Positions 1-9,298 of a stretch of 64,000 bases of DNA are shown piece by piece (within the stretch, counting starts at the first letter, position 1; each line of letters opens with the position of its first letter). The notes under the pieces were generated by a model. The model had not been told where the DNA came from. It searched no databases and was given only the letters and a program-made list of their open reading frames with translations. The stretch covers positions 86,700 to 150,699 of the forward strand of contig NZ_JACIGI010000005.1 in NCBI RefSeq assembly GCF_014197795.1. The letters run 5' to 3'. Position numbers and translations under genes: made by a program. The stretch is from Roseospira goensis (GTDB lineage Bacteria > Pseudomonadota > Alphaproteobacteria > Rhodospirillales > Rhodospirillaceae).

Positions 1-1306
1 ACAGCGCGCCCACGATCAGGCCGATGCCGGCCAGGATGCCGATCAGGTGGGAGATATTCTTGCCCACCTCGACCATCATGTTGGCGACCACCTTGATCCG
101 TCCCGTGCCCCGTTGCAGCAGCATGGCGGTTACCACCAGCAGGGCGGAGGCGTAGAACGGCGCCTTGCTCTCGATGCTGAAGCCGATCAGCAGGGTGACC
201 AGCAGGCCCAGGCTGAACAGGTAGATCCAGCCGGCGCGCAGGGTCGCGACCAGCGAGGGGATCTGGTCGCGCGGCAGCCCGGTCAGCCCGGTGCGGGCGG
301 CAAAGGCATCGGCCTGCAACAGCAGGATCAGGTAGAACAGGATCGCCGGCACCGCGGCCGCCACCATGATGTCGACGTAGGGCACGTTCAGGAAGCTGGC
401 CATGATGAAGGCCACGGCGCCCATCACCGGCGGCATCAGCGCCCCCCCGGTGGACGCGCAGGCCTCCACCGCGCCCGCGTACGAGGCCGGATAGCCGCAG
501 CGCTTCATGGTCGGAATGGTCATCGCGCCGGTCGAGATCACGTTGGAGATCACGCTGCCCGACAGGCTGCCGAAAAAGCCGCTGGACAGGATCGCGACCT
601 TGGCCGGCCCGCCCCGGGTGCCGCCCAACAGCGCCGTCGCCAGGCGCATGAAGAACTCGCCGCCGCCGGACGCGACCAGCGCCACCCCGAACAGGATGAA
701 CCCGATCAGCAGGTCGGAGACCACGCGCATGGGAATGCCGATGATGCTTTCGACCCCCATGGCATGGGCGCGCGCCGTCTCCGCCAGGGTGTACTGGCTG
801 CCCCACAGCACCCCGGGCATCGACCCGGCGAACAGGGGATAGACCGCGAACACGGCACAGATGATGAGCAACGGCAGGCCGCCGCAACGGCGCACGCCCT
901 CCAGCGCCAGCAGCACCAGCGCGCCGGCCACCGCGGTCGGCAGATCGGGGGCCAGCAGGTCCCAGCCGCGGCTGATGATGTTGGTCGCGTTCCAGGCCAG
1001 GTAGCCGCCGACGGCCAGCGTGAGCCCGGCCAGCAGCCAGTCGTACCAGCGCACGTGGTGGGCGTCGCGGCGGGCGCCGGGGAACGACAGGAAGGCCACC
1101 GCCAGGAACAGGGCGATCAGCAGGTAGTAGTATCCGGTGCTGATGGGACGGAATCCGAATGCGCCAAGGTTGAAGATCTGGTTGACGACCACCAGGAATC
1201 CGGCCGTGGACAGAACCAGGGCGGCGAACCATGCGGCCCCGGACAGGCGTCCGTCCCCGCGCCAGCCCCACTCCAGGGTCGGCGCCGTCGTGTCTTGCGT
1301 GCTCAT
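1..1306 (-). CDS. TRAP transporter permease, fused DctQ-DctM type (partial, 3' end outside window)
   Basis: Inner-membrane permease of a TRAP (tripartite ATP-independent periplasmic) transporter, which uses an ion gradient to import a carboxylate delivered by a periplasmic binding protein. The roughly 435 visible residues are almost entirely hydrophobic helices. An N-terminal block of about four helices (DctQ-like) is followed by the DctM-like part, with Gly/Ser-rich stretches such as FGSLSGSVISNVISTGAMTI and ACASTGGALMPPVMGA that are typical of the fused 4TM/12TM family. The ATG at 1306 is preceded by GAGAGGG. The TAXI binding protein lies just upstream on the same strand, and TAXI systems normally use fused permeases. 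The gene runs off the left edge, so its C-terminus is unseen. The substrate is unknown; the neighbours suggest an organic acid fed into CoA chemistry. Confidence 0.9.
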   Translation of the reverse strand, partial: MSTQDTTAPTLEWGWRGDGRLSGAAWFAALVLSTAGFLVVVNQIFNLGAFGFRPISTGYYYLLIALFLAVAFLSFPGARRDAHHVRWYDWLLAGLTLAVGGYLAWNATNIISRGWDLLAPDLPTAVAGALVLLALEGVRRCGGLPLLIICAVFAVYPLFAGSMPGVLWGSQYTLAETARAHAMGVESIIGIPMRVVSDLLIGFILFGVALVASGGGEFFMRLATALLGGTRGGPAKVAILSSGFFGSLSGSVISNVISTGAMTIPTMKRCGYPASYAGAVEACASTGGALMPPVMGAVAFIMASFLNVPYVDIMVAAAVPAILFYLILLLQADAFAARTGLTGLPRDQIPSLVATLRAGWIYLFSLGLLVTLLIGFSIESKAPFYASALLVVTAMLLQRGTGRIKVVANMMVEVGKNISHLIGILAGIGLIVGAL

Positions 1307-1567
1307 GGGATCGCCCTCTCGTCCCTGCGGCCGGCGTCCGCCCCGGGGGCGCCGACCGGGAACATCGCTGCGGGAGCGCCGGTCGCCGTCCCCCCGGCGG
1401 CCCAGCCGCGGCGGTCGGCGGCCCCGGTGCCATGGGAGCGCCCGGGACCCGGCGATCGGGACGGCCCGGCGCCATGCCGCGGTGCCGGGCCGCCAGGCCA
1501 GGCGACGGCCGGGCACGGCGGCGGGGCCGGTCCGCCCCGGCCCGCTCCGCCCGGGTCCGTCGGTGCC

Positions 1568-2722
1568 TCAGTTCAGGTGCTGCTGGCGATAGCTCTCCCA
1601 GAACGCGGGCCACTCCTTGGCCGGAATGGTCTGGTCCAGGGCCTGCTCCTGGGCGGCATCCCAGGCCGCGCGGACCTGCTCCATGCGGGCCAGGCGCTGC
1701 GCGTTCCAGGCCGCATCGGCGTCGGTCCACACCCCGATCTCCGTCAGGTAGCGGATGGCGCCGGGATGGAACGGGGCGTCGGCCGGCGTGGTGCCGGCGG
1801 ACTCCACCGTCCACCGCGGCATCACCGGGTTGGCGTTCTTGTAGAGGTCGAAGGTCTCGTCCATGGCCTTGACGAAGTTGTAGGCGTCCTCCTCGGACGT
1901 GTCGGCGTAGGTGGTGATCATCGGATAGCGGTAGGCGATGAGCTGGGCCGGGGTCTCTTCCGACAGGCCGGCGCCGACGGTCTCGGCGGTCGGCGCGAAG
2001 AACGGCGCGACCGCGCGCAGGCGCTCCCAGGCCTCGGTGTTGTCGGCGGGCATGTCGGGCCAGGTGATGCCGCGGCTGGACGCCTCCAGTTCGCGGAAGG
2101 TGCCGGCCGTCGGCACGCCGCCGGCGCAATCGTTGGTGCCCTCGACCACGCCGCGCAGGGCGGCGCCGTAGGAGGGCATCTCGACCACCTCGACGTCGTC
2201 CCAGGTCAGGCCGGCGAAGGCCAGGATGGCCGCGACCTTGATGTTGACCGACGGGTTGGCCTCGATGCGCGAGACCCGCTTGCCGGCGACGTCCGCGATG
2301 GACTCGATGCCGGCGTCGGCGGCGCAGCCGAGCCCGAAGCCGGCCGGTCGGCCCATCAGCACCCGCAGGTCCTGCGGACCCCATTCGTTGCTGGCGAAGT
2401 CGAAGACGGCTTCCGTGGCGAAGTAGACCTCGTTGGCCAGCCAACCGTACTGCACCCGCCCCGTCTTCAGGGGCAGCAGGCGGCCGATGGAGGTCCCGGA
2501 GGGCATGATGCGAATGCGGGTGCCGTAGGTCTTGATCATGGCGTCGGCGACCGCGGAGGCCTCGGTGTAGCCGCTGGAGCCGACGTCGTAGGCGCTCCAC
2601 ATCATGGTGTCGGGGACAGTGGCCTCCTGGGCGCGCGCGGCACCCCCCACCGCCAGCCCCACGGCCAACGCCGCGGCCACCAGCGCCCCGCCGGCCAGGG
2701 CCGGCCCGTTCCGAACGATCAT
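1568..2722 (-). CDS. TAXI-family TRAP transporter solute-binding protein
   Basis: Periplasmic solute receptor for the adjacent fused permease, 384 residues. The start at 2722 is chosen because GGAGGA sits a few bases upstream and translation begins with a classical signal peptide: MIVRN, an Ala/Gly/Leu-rich core, then cleavage near ARAQEA. The mature protein has the TAXI pattern, with a GSSGYTEASAVADAM-like segment near the N-terminus and IRIMPSGTSIGRLLPLK soon after. Longer in-frame readings toward 3226 run into the divergent promoter region and are rejected. About 260 bases separate it from the permease gene. TAXI proteins bind small carboxylates or amino acids; the ligand cannot be read from sequence. 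Confidence 0.9.
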   Translation of the reverse strand: MIVRNGPALAGGALVAAALAVGLAVGGAARAQEATVPDTMMWSAYDVGSSGYTEASAVADAMIKTYGTRIRIMPSGTSIGRLLPLKTGRVQYGWLANEVYFATEAVFDFASNEWGPQDLRVLMGRPAGFGLGCAADAGIESIADVAGKRVSRIEANPSVNIKVAAILAFAGLTWDDVEVVEMPSYGAALRGVVEGTNDCAGGVPTAGTFRELEASSRGITWPDMPADNTEAWERLRAVAPFFAPTAETVGAGLSEETPAQLIAYRYPMITTYADTSEEDAYNFVKAMDETFDLYKNANPVMPRWTVESAGTTPADAPFHPGAIRYLTEIGVWTDADAAWNAQRLARMEQVRAAWDAAQEQALDQTIPAKEWPAFWESYRQQHLN

Positions 2723-2917
2723 GTCGCTTTTCCTCCCGAGAGATGCTGGGTCGTGACCCGAACGGCCCGGCCGGTCCCGCCGTCGCGGGCGGGGCGGATC
2801 GCCCTCCGTCGCGCCGGGGACCACCCCCGCGCGGCGTGCTGGCGCGACGCCCGTCCCGGTCCCGGTCGCGGTGAGGGCCCGACCCGGCCTTGGTCTTCCC
2901 GTCATTCGAAACCTGTT

Positions 2918-2934
2918 GTTCCGCAGGATGAAAC
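2918..2934. promoter_or_regulatory. Possible IclR-type operator
   Basis: GTTCCGCAGGATGAAAC lies 14 bp upstream of the -35 of the CoA-transferase promoter. Its TTCCGC half resembles the arms of the large palindrome at 18602-18630. The second half is poor, so this is a weak candidate. An upstream position would fit activation. Confidence 0.25.
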
Positions 2935-2948
2935 GCTGAACCCGCGTT

Positions 2949-2977
2949 TTGAAATTTGGTTTCGATGGTGGTAGAGT
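2949..2977 (+). promoter_or_regulatory. Sigma-70-like promoter of the CoA-transferase operon
   Basis: TTGAAA at 2949-2954, a 17-base spacer and TAGAGT at 2972-2977 give a well-formed promoter reading toward the CoA-transferase genes, with a leader of about 185 nt. It sits in the 448-base divergent gap (2723-3170) shared with the TAXI gene. I see no ORF in that gap. Confidence 0.55.
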
Positions 2978-3170
2978 GACTCGCGAGTATCCCGGATGCA
3001 AGTATCGTTTTAGGGGGAGTCGCGGGCCGGTGCACGGCGTTCCGATCGGCTCCGGCGCGGCGGCCGCCGGTGTGGTGCGCCCCGGCTGCTGGAAGGCCAA
3101 GCCCGGCGGCCCCGCGGACCCAGCGACCGCAAGACGACCACCCCGGGAACCCGGGAACAGGGAGGAGGCC

Positions 3171-3989
3171 ATGACCGTGTGCCGCGACGTCGGCGATCTC
3201 GTCGCCCGCATCCCGGACGGCGCCAAGCTGGCGGTGCCGCCCGACTATGGCGGGGTGGCGGTGACCGCCACCCTGGCGCTTGTCGAGGCCGGCCGGCGCG
3301 GCCTGCATCTGGTCTGCCTGCCCAGCAGCGGGCTTCAGGCCGACATGCTGATCGCCGCCGGTTGCGTGGACACCATCGAGACGGCGGCGGTGACGCTGGG
3401 CGAGGCGGGGTTGCCGCCGGCCTTCGGGCGCGCCGCCAAGGCGGGCACGCTGCGCATCCTCGATGCCACCTGCCCGGCGCTGCACGCCGGGTTCCGCGCC
3501 GCCGAGGCCGGCGTGCCGTTCCAGGCGGTGCGCGGCATCATCGGCTCCGACCTCCTGCGTCACCGGCCGGACTGGCGCATCGTCGACAATCCCTTCCCGG
3601 AAGCGCCGGAGGACCGGCGCATCGTCGTGGTGCCGGCGATTCGGCCCGACGTGGCGCTGTTCCACGCCCCGCGCGCCGATCGCGACGGCAACGTCTGGGT
3701 CGGGCGGCGGCGCGAACTGGTCACCCTGGCGCATGCCGCCCGCGCCACCCTGGTGACGGTCGAGGAGATCGTGGACACCGACCTGCTGGCGGAGGAGGCG
3801 ACCGCGGCCGGGGTGCTGCCGGCGCTATACGTCACGGCGGTGGCGCGGGCACCGGGCGGCGCACGCCCGTTGGGACTCCAGGACCTGTACGACCCCGAAC
3901 CGGCGGTGGTGGCCGACTGGGCGCGGGCCGTGGCCGTGGGTGATCTGCCGGCCGGGCTGGCCGCCGTGCGCGGGAGACAAGCGGCATGA
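3171..3989 (+). CDS. CoA-transferase family protein, alpha subunit (glutaconate CoA-transferase / IpdA-like)
   Basis: Alpha subunit of a class I CoA-transferase-like heterodimer, 272 residues; it overlaps the beta-subunit gene by 4 bp (ATGA). The start at 3171 has a strong AGGGAGGAGG site. The fold is recognisable from the early GAKLAVPPDYGGVAV segment, a central RGIIGSDLLRHRPDWRIVDNPF region, and ALFHAPRADRDGNVWVG, the family pattern 'data as to trans-port of the substrate, D..GN'. Family members either move CoA between acids or, in the IpdAB branch, hydrolyse a cyclic beta-diketone-like CoA ester in steroid ring degradation. The catalytic Glu motif SENG seen in true class I transferases is not obvious in either subunit, so transferase activity is uncertain. 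Confidence 0.75.
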   Translation: MTVCRDVGDLVARIPDGAKLAVPPDYGGVAVTATLALVEAGRRGLHLVCLPSSGLQADMLIAAGCVDTIETAAVTLGEAGLPPAFGRAAKAGTLRILDATCPALHAGFRAAEAGVPFQAVRGIIGSDLLRHRPDWRIVDNPFPEAPEDRRIVVVPAIRPDVALFHAPRADRDGNVWVGRRRELVTLAHAARATLVTVEEIVDTDLLAEEATAAGVLPALYVTAVARAPGGARPLGLQDLYDPEPAVVADWARAVAVGDLPAGLAAVRGRQAA

Positions 3990-4759
3990 GCGCGGACCCC
4001 CGTCCCATCGACACCGTCCCGACGCCCCCGCATCCGCGCGAGGTCCTGATCCACGCCCTGTCCGACCTGCTCCAGGGCTGCCGCAACGTGGCCGTCGGGG
4101 CCGTCTCGCCCCTGCCCGGCAGCGCCGCGCTGCTGGCGCGGGCGCGGTCCGATGGGGCCTGCCGGGTGACCCTGCTGGGCAGCCGGCGCCACACCTATTT
4201 CACCGACGGCGGCCGCGAGCTGTTCGACTGCGCCGGGCAGGGCCGCATCGACGCCTTCTTCCTCAGCGGCGTGCAGATCGACGGCGCGGCCAACATCAAC
4301 CTGACCTGCCTGGGCGACCCGCAGCGCCCCAAGGCCCGCTTCTCCGGGGCCTTCGGGTCGGCCTACCTGTACTTCGTGGTGCCGCGGGTGATCCTGTTCC
4401 GCGAGGAGCACGACCGCCGCATCTTCGTGCCGAAGGTGGACTACATCTCGGCGCCCGGCGCCACCGCGCCCGGGGTCTGGCGCCCGGGCGGGCCGCATGC
4501 CCTGGTCACGGGGCTGTGCGTGATGGCCTTCGACCGCGCGCGCGGCCGCTTCCGTCTGCGCTCGGTCCACCCCGGCCACACGGTCGAGGAGGTCCTGGAC
4601 AACACCGGGTTCGATGTCGACCTGCCCGACAGCGTTCCCGAGACCCCGGTCCCGACCGCTTCCACGCTGGCGCTGCTGCGCGGCCCCGTGGCTGCCGAGG
4701 TGGCCGAGACCTATCCCCGCTTCGCCGCCGACCTGTTCGGCGCCACCCCTTCGCACTGA
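3986..4759 (+). CDS. CoA-transferase family protein, beta subunit (glutaconate CoA-transferase / IpdB-like)
   Basis: Partner of the preceding alpha subunit, 257 residues, with its ATG overlapping the alpha stop codon so that the two are translationally coupled. Visible family features are ILMHA-like start helix (EVLIHALSDLLQGCRNVAVGAV), FFLSGVQIDGAANINL and a C-terminal FVPKVDYISAPG segment followed by a Val/Met-rich strand. I do not see the SENG active-site motif of classical class I enzymes; SPLPGSAALL stands where it might lie. This makes the IpdAB-type hydrolase branch a reasonable alternative to a real CoA-transferase. It stands first in a run of genes that all handle acyl-CoA. Confidence 0.72.
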   Translation: MSADPRPIDTVPTPPHPREVLIHALSDLLQGCRNVAVGAVSPLPGSAALLARARSDGACRVTLLGSRRHTYFTDGGRELFDCAGQGRIDAFFLSGVQIDGAANINLTCLGDPQRPKARFSGAFGSAYLYFVVPRVILFREEHDRRIFVPKVDYISAPGATAPGVWRPGGPHALVTGLCVMAFDRARGRFRLRSVHPGHTVEEVLDNTGFDVDLPDSVPETPVPTASTLALLRGPVAAEVAETYPRFAADLFGATPSH

Positions 4760-4786
4760 CCGTCTGACCGCAGGGTGTTCGACGCC

Positions 4787-6016
4787 ATGACCGAGACCGC
4801 TTCGCCGTTCGGCGCCCTCGCCGGCACCACCGTGATCGACCTGACGCGCGTGCTGGGCGGCCCGTACTGCACCCAGATCCTGGCCGACCACGGCGCCGAG
4901 GTGATCAAGATCGAGCCGCCAGCCGGCGACGAAACCCGCGCCTGGGGACCGCCCTTCCGCGACGGCCTGTCGGCCTATTTCTCCGGCGCCAACCGCAATA
5001 AGCGGTTTGTCTCCCTGGATCTGGCGCGGGAGGAGGGCCGCGCCGTGCTGCTCCGGCTGCTCGACGGCGCCGACGTGCTGATTCACAACTTTAAGTCCGG
5101 CACGCTGGAGAAGTGGGGCCTCGGCTGGGACGACGGGCTGTCGGCGCGGTTCCCGGGGCTGGTCTACTGCCACATCACCGGCTTCGGCGACGACGGCCCC
5201 CTGGGCGGCCTGCCCGGCTACGACGCGGTGGTGCAGGCGCTGTCCGGCACCATGAGCGTCAACGGCAACGCGGACACCGGCCCGCTGCGCATGGGCACGC
5301 CGATCGTCGACCTGGGCACCGGCATGACCGCCGCCATCGCCATCCTGATGGCCCTGCTGGAGCGCACGCGCAGCGGCCGGGGCCAGAAGCTGGACGTCGC
5401 CCTCTACGACAGCTCCATCGCGCTGCTGCATCCGCAGGCGGCCAACACCCTGATGACCGGCCGGCCGGTCCGGCGCACCGGCAACGCCCATCCCAACATC
5501 GCGCCGTACGATCAGTTTCCCACCCGCACCCGGCCGATCTTCCTGGCGGTGGGCAACAACCGGCAGTTCGCCGCCCTGTGCCGGTTTCTCGGCCGCCCGG
5601 AGCTGGCCGAGGAGGCGCGCTTCCGCACCAACGCCGATCGGGTCGAGAACCGTGACGCCCTGCGCGCCGCTCTCGTGGCGCTGCTGGCGCCGCACGACGC
5701 CGACGCGCTGTGCGCCGACCTGCTGCGCCTGGGGGTGCCGGCCGGCACGGTGCGCGACCTGACCGAGGTGCTGGACGACCCCCACACCCAGCATCGCCGC
5801 ATGGTGGAGGAGGTCGGTGCCTACCGGGGCACCGGCGTGCCGATCAAGATGGACCGCACCCCGGGCGCGGTGCGCCGCCCGCCCGCCGCGCTGGGGCAGG
5901 ACAGCCGCGCCGTGCTGGCCGAGCGCGGCTGGTCGGCCGCCGACATCGCCGCGCTGGAGGCCGCCGGGGTGCTGCGCAGCGCCGACGCGCGCGCCACCGC
6001 GGAGGACCCCGCATGA
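4787..6016 (+). CDS. CaiB/BaiF family (class III) CoA-transferase
   Basis: Transfers CoA from one acid to another through a mixed anhydride on a conserved Asp; 409 residues, the usual length. Family signatures are VIDLTRVLGGPYCTQILADHGAEVIKIEPP at the N-terminus, RNKRFVSLDL, and the central GYDAVVQALSG, where the Asp of GYD is the expected catalytic residue. The ATG at 4787 is preferred; an in-frame GTG at 4775 is the alternative. It overlaps the following dehydrogenase gene by 4 bp (ATGA), so the alpha, beta, CaiB and dehydrogenase genes form one operon. A likely role is CoA loading of the imported acid. Confidence 0.88.
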   Translation: MTETASPFGALAGTTVIDLTRVLGGPYCTQILADHGAEVIKIEPPAGDETRAWGPPFRDGLSAYFSGANRNKRFVSLDLAREEGRAVLLRLLDGADVLIHNFKSGTLEKWGLGWDDGLSARFPGLVYCHITGFGDDGPLGGLPGYDAVVQALSGTMSVNGNADTGPLRMGTPIVDLGTGMTAAIAILMALLERTRSGRGQKLDVALYDSSIALLHPQAANTLMTGRPVRRTGNAHPNIAPYDQFPTRTRPIFLAVGNNRQFAALCRFLGRPELAEEARFRTNADRVENRDALRAALVALLAPHDADALCADLLRLGVPAGTVRDLTEVLDDPHTQHRRMVEEVGAYRGTGVPIKMDRTPGAVRRPPAALGQDSRAVLAERGWSAADIAALEAAGVLRSADARATAEDPA

Positions 6017-7812
6017 CCGCCCCCACGATCGCCGCCGCCGCCCCCGCGTCCGGTGCCCCGGCCGACGCCGCCGACCCGGATATCCTGCCCGACACCCGCG
6101 GCCTGGATCTGTATGCGCGCGACGGCGCGCTGCGGGACCTGTTGCCGCTCTATCTGCCGGCCGACCTGCTGGCCCACCTGGAGCCGCACCTGGCCCGGCT
6201 CGGCGCCATGATCACCACCCGGCTGGATGACCTGGCGCATGCCGCCGACCGGCATCCGCCGGTGCTGCACCCGCGCGACCGTCAGGGCCGCGACCGCCCG
6301 TGGGTCGAGAAGCACCCGGCCTACGTGGCGCTGGAACGGATCGCCTTCGGCGAGTTCGGCCTCGCCGCCCTGTCGCATCGCGGCGGTGTTCTCGGCTGGC
6401 CGGCGCCGATGCCGCCGGCCGCCAAGTACGCCTTGACCTATCTGTTCGTGCAGGCGGAGTTCGGCCTGTGCTGCCCGCTCAGCATGACCGACGCGCTCAC
6501 CCGCACCCTGGTCCGGTTCGGCGATCCCGCCCTGATCGCCCGCGCCTTCGACGGCCTGGTCGCCACCGACCTGGACAGCCTGGCGCAGGGCGCCATGTTC
6601 ATCACCGAACAGGGCGCCGGCTCGGACGTCGGCGCCGCCACCGTGGTGGCCGAGCGCGACGGCGCCGGGGGCTGGCGGCTGTCCGGCGACAAGTGGTTCT
6701 GCTCCAACCCGGACGCGGCCTGGACCATGGTGCTGGCGCGGCCCGTGGGCGCGCCGCCCGGGACGCGCGGCCTGGGCCTGTTCCTGATGCCGCGCACCGT
6801 GCCCGCCGACGCGGCCGGTCCGGAGCGCATCAACGCCTACCGGATCGTGCGCCTGAAGGACAAGCTGGGCACCCGCTCCATGGCCTCCGGCGAGATCCGG
6901 ATGGACGGTGCCGTCGCCTATCTGGTCGGGGACCTCGGCCAGGGCTTCAAGCAGATGGCCGAGATGATCAACGCCTCGCGGCTGTCCAACGGCGTGCGCG
7001 CCGCCGGCCTGATGCGCCGGGCCTGGCACGAGGCGTTGTACGTGGCCGAGCAGCGCGTCGCCTTCGGCCGCCGGCTGGCCGACATGCCGCTGATGCGGCG
7101 CCAGCTTCTCAAGCTGCTGCTGCCGACCGAACAGGCACTGTCGCTGAGCCTGTTCACCGCCGCCGTCATGGCCCGCGCCGACGCCGGCGACGGCGAGGCC
7201 GGGCGCCTGCTGCGGGCGCTCACCCCGCTGCTGAAGTTCCGCGCCTGTCGCGACGCCCGCACCGTGACCGCCGATTCCCTGGAGGTGCGCGGCGGCGCCG
7301 GCTACATCGAGGAGTGGGTCAACCCGCGCCTGGTGCGCGACGCCCTGCTGGGCTCGGTGTGGGAGGGCACCAGCAACATCGTCGCGCTGGACGTGCTGCG
7401 GGCGGCGCGCACGGTGGAGGCCCATCGCGCCCTGTCCGGCGGTCTCAAGCAGAGGCTGGCGGCCGAGGCGGTGCCGGCGCCGCTGCTGGCGCGCCTGACC
7501 GACGGCCTCGACCGCGCCGTGGCGCTGGTCGAGGAGGCGCGGGACGGCGGTCCGGCCGGGGAGCGGCTGGCGCGGCAGGCGGCCAGCGGCCTGTACCATG
7601 CCGCCGCGGCGGCGGTGCTGGCCCTGGAGGGGGCGGCGCTGCACGCCCGCACGGGCGATGCCCGCCGGCTGCTGCTGGCGCGGCTGGTGCTCGATCACCG
7701 GCTGACGGCCCCCGATCCGCTGGCGCCGGCCGATGACGCGGCCGAGGCGGCGGCGGCCGCCGTGCTGCTGGACGGCGCGCCGTGCGACCTGGCGACCGCC
7801 GCCGGCGCCTGA
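6013..7812 (+). CDS. Acyl-CoA dehydrogenase, AidB-like subfamily
   Basis: FAD enzyme that oxidises an acyl-CoA to the 2,3-enoyl-CoA; 599 residues, longer than ordinary short-chain dehydrogenases and in line with the AidB-like branch. Features include ITEQGAGSDVGA (flavin and substrate contact region), SGDKWFCSNPDA, a C-terminal GGAGYIEEWVNPRLVRDALL and SVWEGTSNIVALDVLR, whose Glu is the expected catalytic base. The C-terminal extension after residue 480 is helical and Ala-rich. The ATGA overlap with the CaiB gene indicates coupled translation. AidB-like proteins include DNA-binding stress proteins, but the operon argues for a metabolic role here. Confidence 0.82.
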   Translation: MTAPTIAAAAPASGAPADAADPDILPDTRGLDLYARDGALRDLLPLYLPADLLAHLEPHLARLGAMITTRLDDLAHAADRHPPVLHPRDRQGRDRPWVEKHPAYVALERIAFGEFGLAALSHRGGVLGWPAPMPPAAKYALTYLFVQAEFGLCCPLSMTDALTRTLVRFGDPALIARAFDGLVATDLDSLAQGAMFITEQGAGSDVGAATVVAERDGAGGWRLSGDKWFCSNPDAAWTMVLARPVGAPPGTRGLGLFLMPRTVPADAAGPERINAYRIVRLKDKLGTRSMASGEIRMDGAVAYLVGDLGQGFKQMAEMINASRLSNGVRAAGLMRRAWHEALYVAEQRVAFGRRLADMPLMRRQLLKLLLPTEQALSLSLFTAAVMARADAGDGEAGRLLRALTPLLKFRACRDARTVTADSLEVRGGAGYIEEWVNPRLVRDALLGSVWEGTSNIVALDVLRAARTVEAHRALSGGLKQRLAAEAVPAPLLARLTDGLDRAVALVEEARDGGPAGERLARQAASGLYHAAAAAVLALEGAALHARTGDARRLLLARLVLDHRLTAPDPLAPADDAAEAAAAAVLLDGAPCDLATAAGA

Positions 7813-7838
7813 GCGCGCGCCGCCCGGCGGCGCCGGGT

Positions 7839-9260
7839 CTACGGCCACGCCAGATGCAGGCCGGCCAGGGCGAGCGAGACGGCGGTCAGGCTGACCAGGG
7901 TGTGACCGCCGTTCCAGCCCCGCCCGACGGCGGCGGCGCTGCGGTCGGTCATGCGCCCGATCATCATGGTCGCCGCGGTGGCCGGCGACGAGCCCACCGT
8001 CAGCCCCCAGCCCATCACCAGCCCGAGCCCCAGCACGGTTGGGCTGACCCCCAGGGCCGCAGGATCGCCGATCAGCGCCACCAGCACGGTGACGGTGAGC
8101 AGCGGGTTGGCGCCGGCCTGGCCCGCCGCCACCACCAGCCAGGGCACGACGGCCGGCACCAGCACCGTCGGCATGCCGAGGCCGGTCAGGCCGGCGAACG
8201 GATCGTGCAGCCCGACGGCCGGCAACACGCCGGCGATCGCCGCCCCCATGAAGGCGGCGTTGCCGAGCACGGCGATTTCGGCCCGCTGGTTGGGAACCGC
8301 CGTCGCCAGGTAACGGCCCAGCCGCCGCGCCGCTCCCGCCGGTCCCCGGGCCAGGGTCAGCCACGCCGTGGCCAGCACCGGCACCACCAGGATGACACCA
8401 TGGATCAGGCGGCCGGCGGTGAGCTGTTCGACCGCGACGGCGGGTCCGAACACCAGCAGCAGGAGGCCCAGCAGCGGCCCCAACCGGCGCCACCGAAACG
8501 GCGCCCGCGGGCCGACGGCGCGGGGGCGCGGCATGGTCAGGCGGTCGAGGGTCCAGCCGATCGCCATGACGATCACCGCCATGCCCAGACCCAGGGTCAT
8601 CAGGCCGGTCCAATGGGCGCCGGCCAGGGTCTCGCCGACAATGGCGTAGGCCACCGTCAGCGGGCACCAGAACATGAGCACCGAGAAACCGCGCAGCAGC
8701 GCCAGCATCATGCGCCGCTCGCGGATGGCGCGGATGCGGGCCTCGCCGCGCGCGGCCTGGACCGTGTTGGCGTCCTGGATCATGCCGCCCAGCAGCCCGA
8801 TGGCGCCGAAGTTGAGGATCGCCCCGAACAGCGTGCCCCCCGCCGTGATCGCCACGTAGCGCCGGCCCGGCGGCTGCTGGGTCAGCATGCGGCCGGTCTC
8901 GTGCACCATCGGCGAGGCGCGCGCCGCCTCGCGCAGGGTCCCCAGGGCCGCGAACAGGGCGGCCAGGAAGGCGGCGCGGCCCAGGCCGGTGACCAGGGTC
9001 GGGCCGGGATCGTCGAGAAGAACGACCGTCGTCAGCGCCACGGCCGCGCCGACCGACAGGTGCGCCCAGGCGGTGCGGCTCAGGCAGCCGGCCTGGGTCA
9101 GCAGATAGGCGGCCAGCGCGACCAGCGTCACGGCCACCGGTCCGGGTGCGGAGGTGCCGGCCAGGGCCTGCACCAGCACACCGGCCCAGACCACGACGAT
9201 CAGGCCGCCGGCCAGCCGGTCCCGTCCGCGGTGCCCGCGCTCACCGGCCGCGACGGTCAT
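7839..9260 (-). CDS. Multi-pass membrane protein, putative transporter
   Basis: A 473-residue integral membrane protein with about 12 hydrophobic segments. Helix pairs are separated by short Arg-rich loops. Internal features are FGAILNFGAIGLLGGMIQDAN in the first half and AVLGNAAFMGAAIAGVLPAVGLHDPF in the second, giving a two-halves look like the ion-transporter (DASS/ArsB/CitM) superfamily. I do not recognise a specific family or substrate. The start at 9260 has AGGAAGGA upstream. It is divergent to the SDR gene with only 38 bases between start codons. A role in uptake or export of an intermediate of the neighbouring pathway is inference. Confidence 0.6.
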   Translation of the reverse strand: MTVAAGERGHRGRDRLAGGLIVVVWAGVLVQALAGTSAPGPVAVTLVALAAYLLTQAGCLSRTAWAHLSVGAAVALTTVVLLDDPGPTLVTGLGRAAFLAALFAALGTLREAARASPMVHETGRMLTQQPPGRRYVAITAGGTLFGAILNFGAIGLLGGMIQDANTVQAARGEARIRAIRERRMMLALLRGFSVLMFWCPLTVAYAIVGETLAGAHWTGLMTLGLGMAVIVMAIGWTLDRLTMPRPRAVGPRAPFRWRRLGPLLGLLLLVFGPAVAVEQLTAGRLIHGVILVVPVLATAWLTLARGPAGAARRLGRYLATAVPNQRAEIAVLGNAAFMGAAIAGVLPAVGLHDPFAGLTGLGMPTVLVPAVVPWLVVAAGQAGANPLLTVTVLVALIGDPAALGVSPTVLGLGLVMGWGLTVGSSPATAATMMIGRMTDRSAAAVGRGWNGGHTLVSLTAVSLALAGLHLAWP

Positions 9261-9298
9261 GCGTCCGTGTCCTTCCTCCCCTCCCGCAGGAGCCTGTC

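Noticed and set aside
47-2974. A 975-codon plus-strand reading frame
   Set aside because: It is antisense to the TRAP permease and TAXI genes; its Arg/Gly/Gln/His-rich translation is typical of the shadow frames of GC-rich genes.
5821-8667. A 948-codon minus-strand reading frame
   Set aside because: Antisense to the CaiB and acyl-CoA dehydrogenase genes, with low-complexity translation and no motif.
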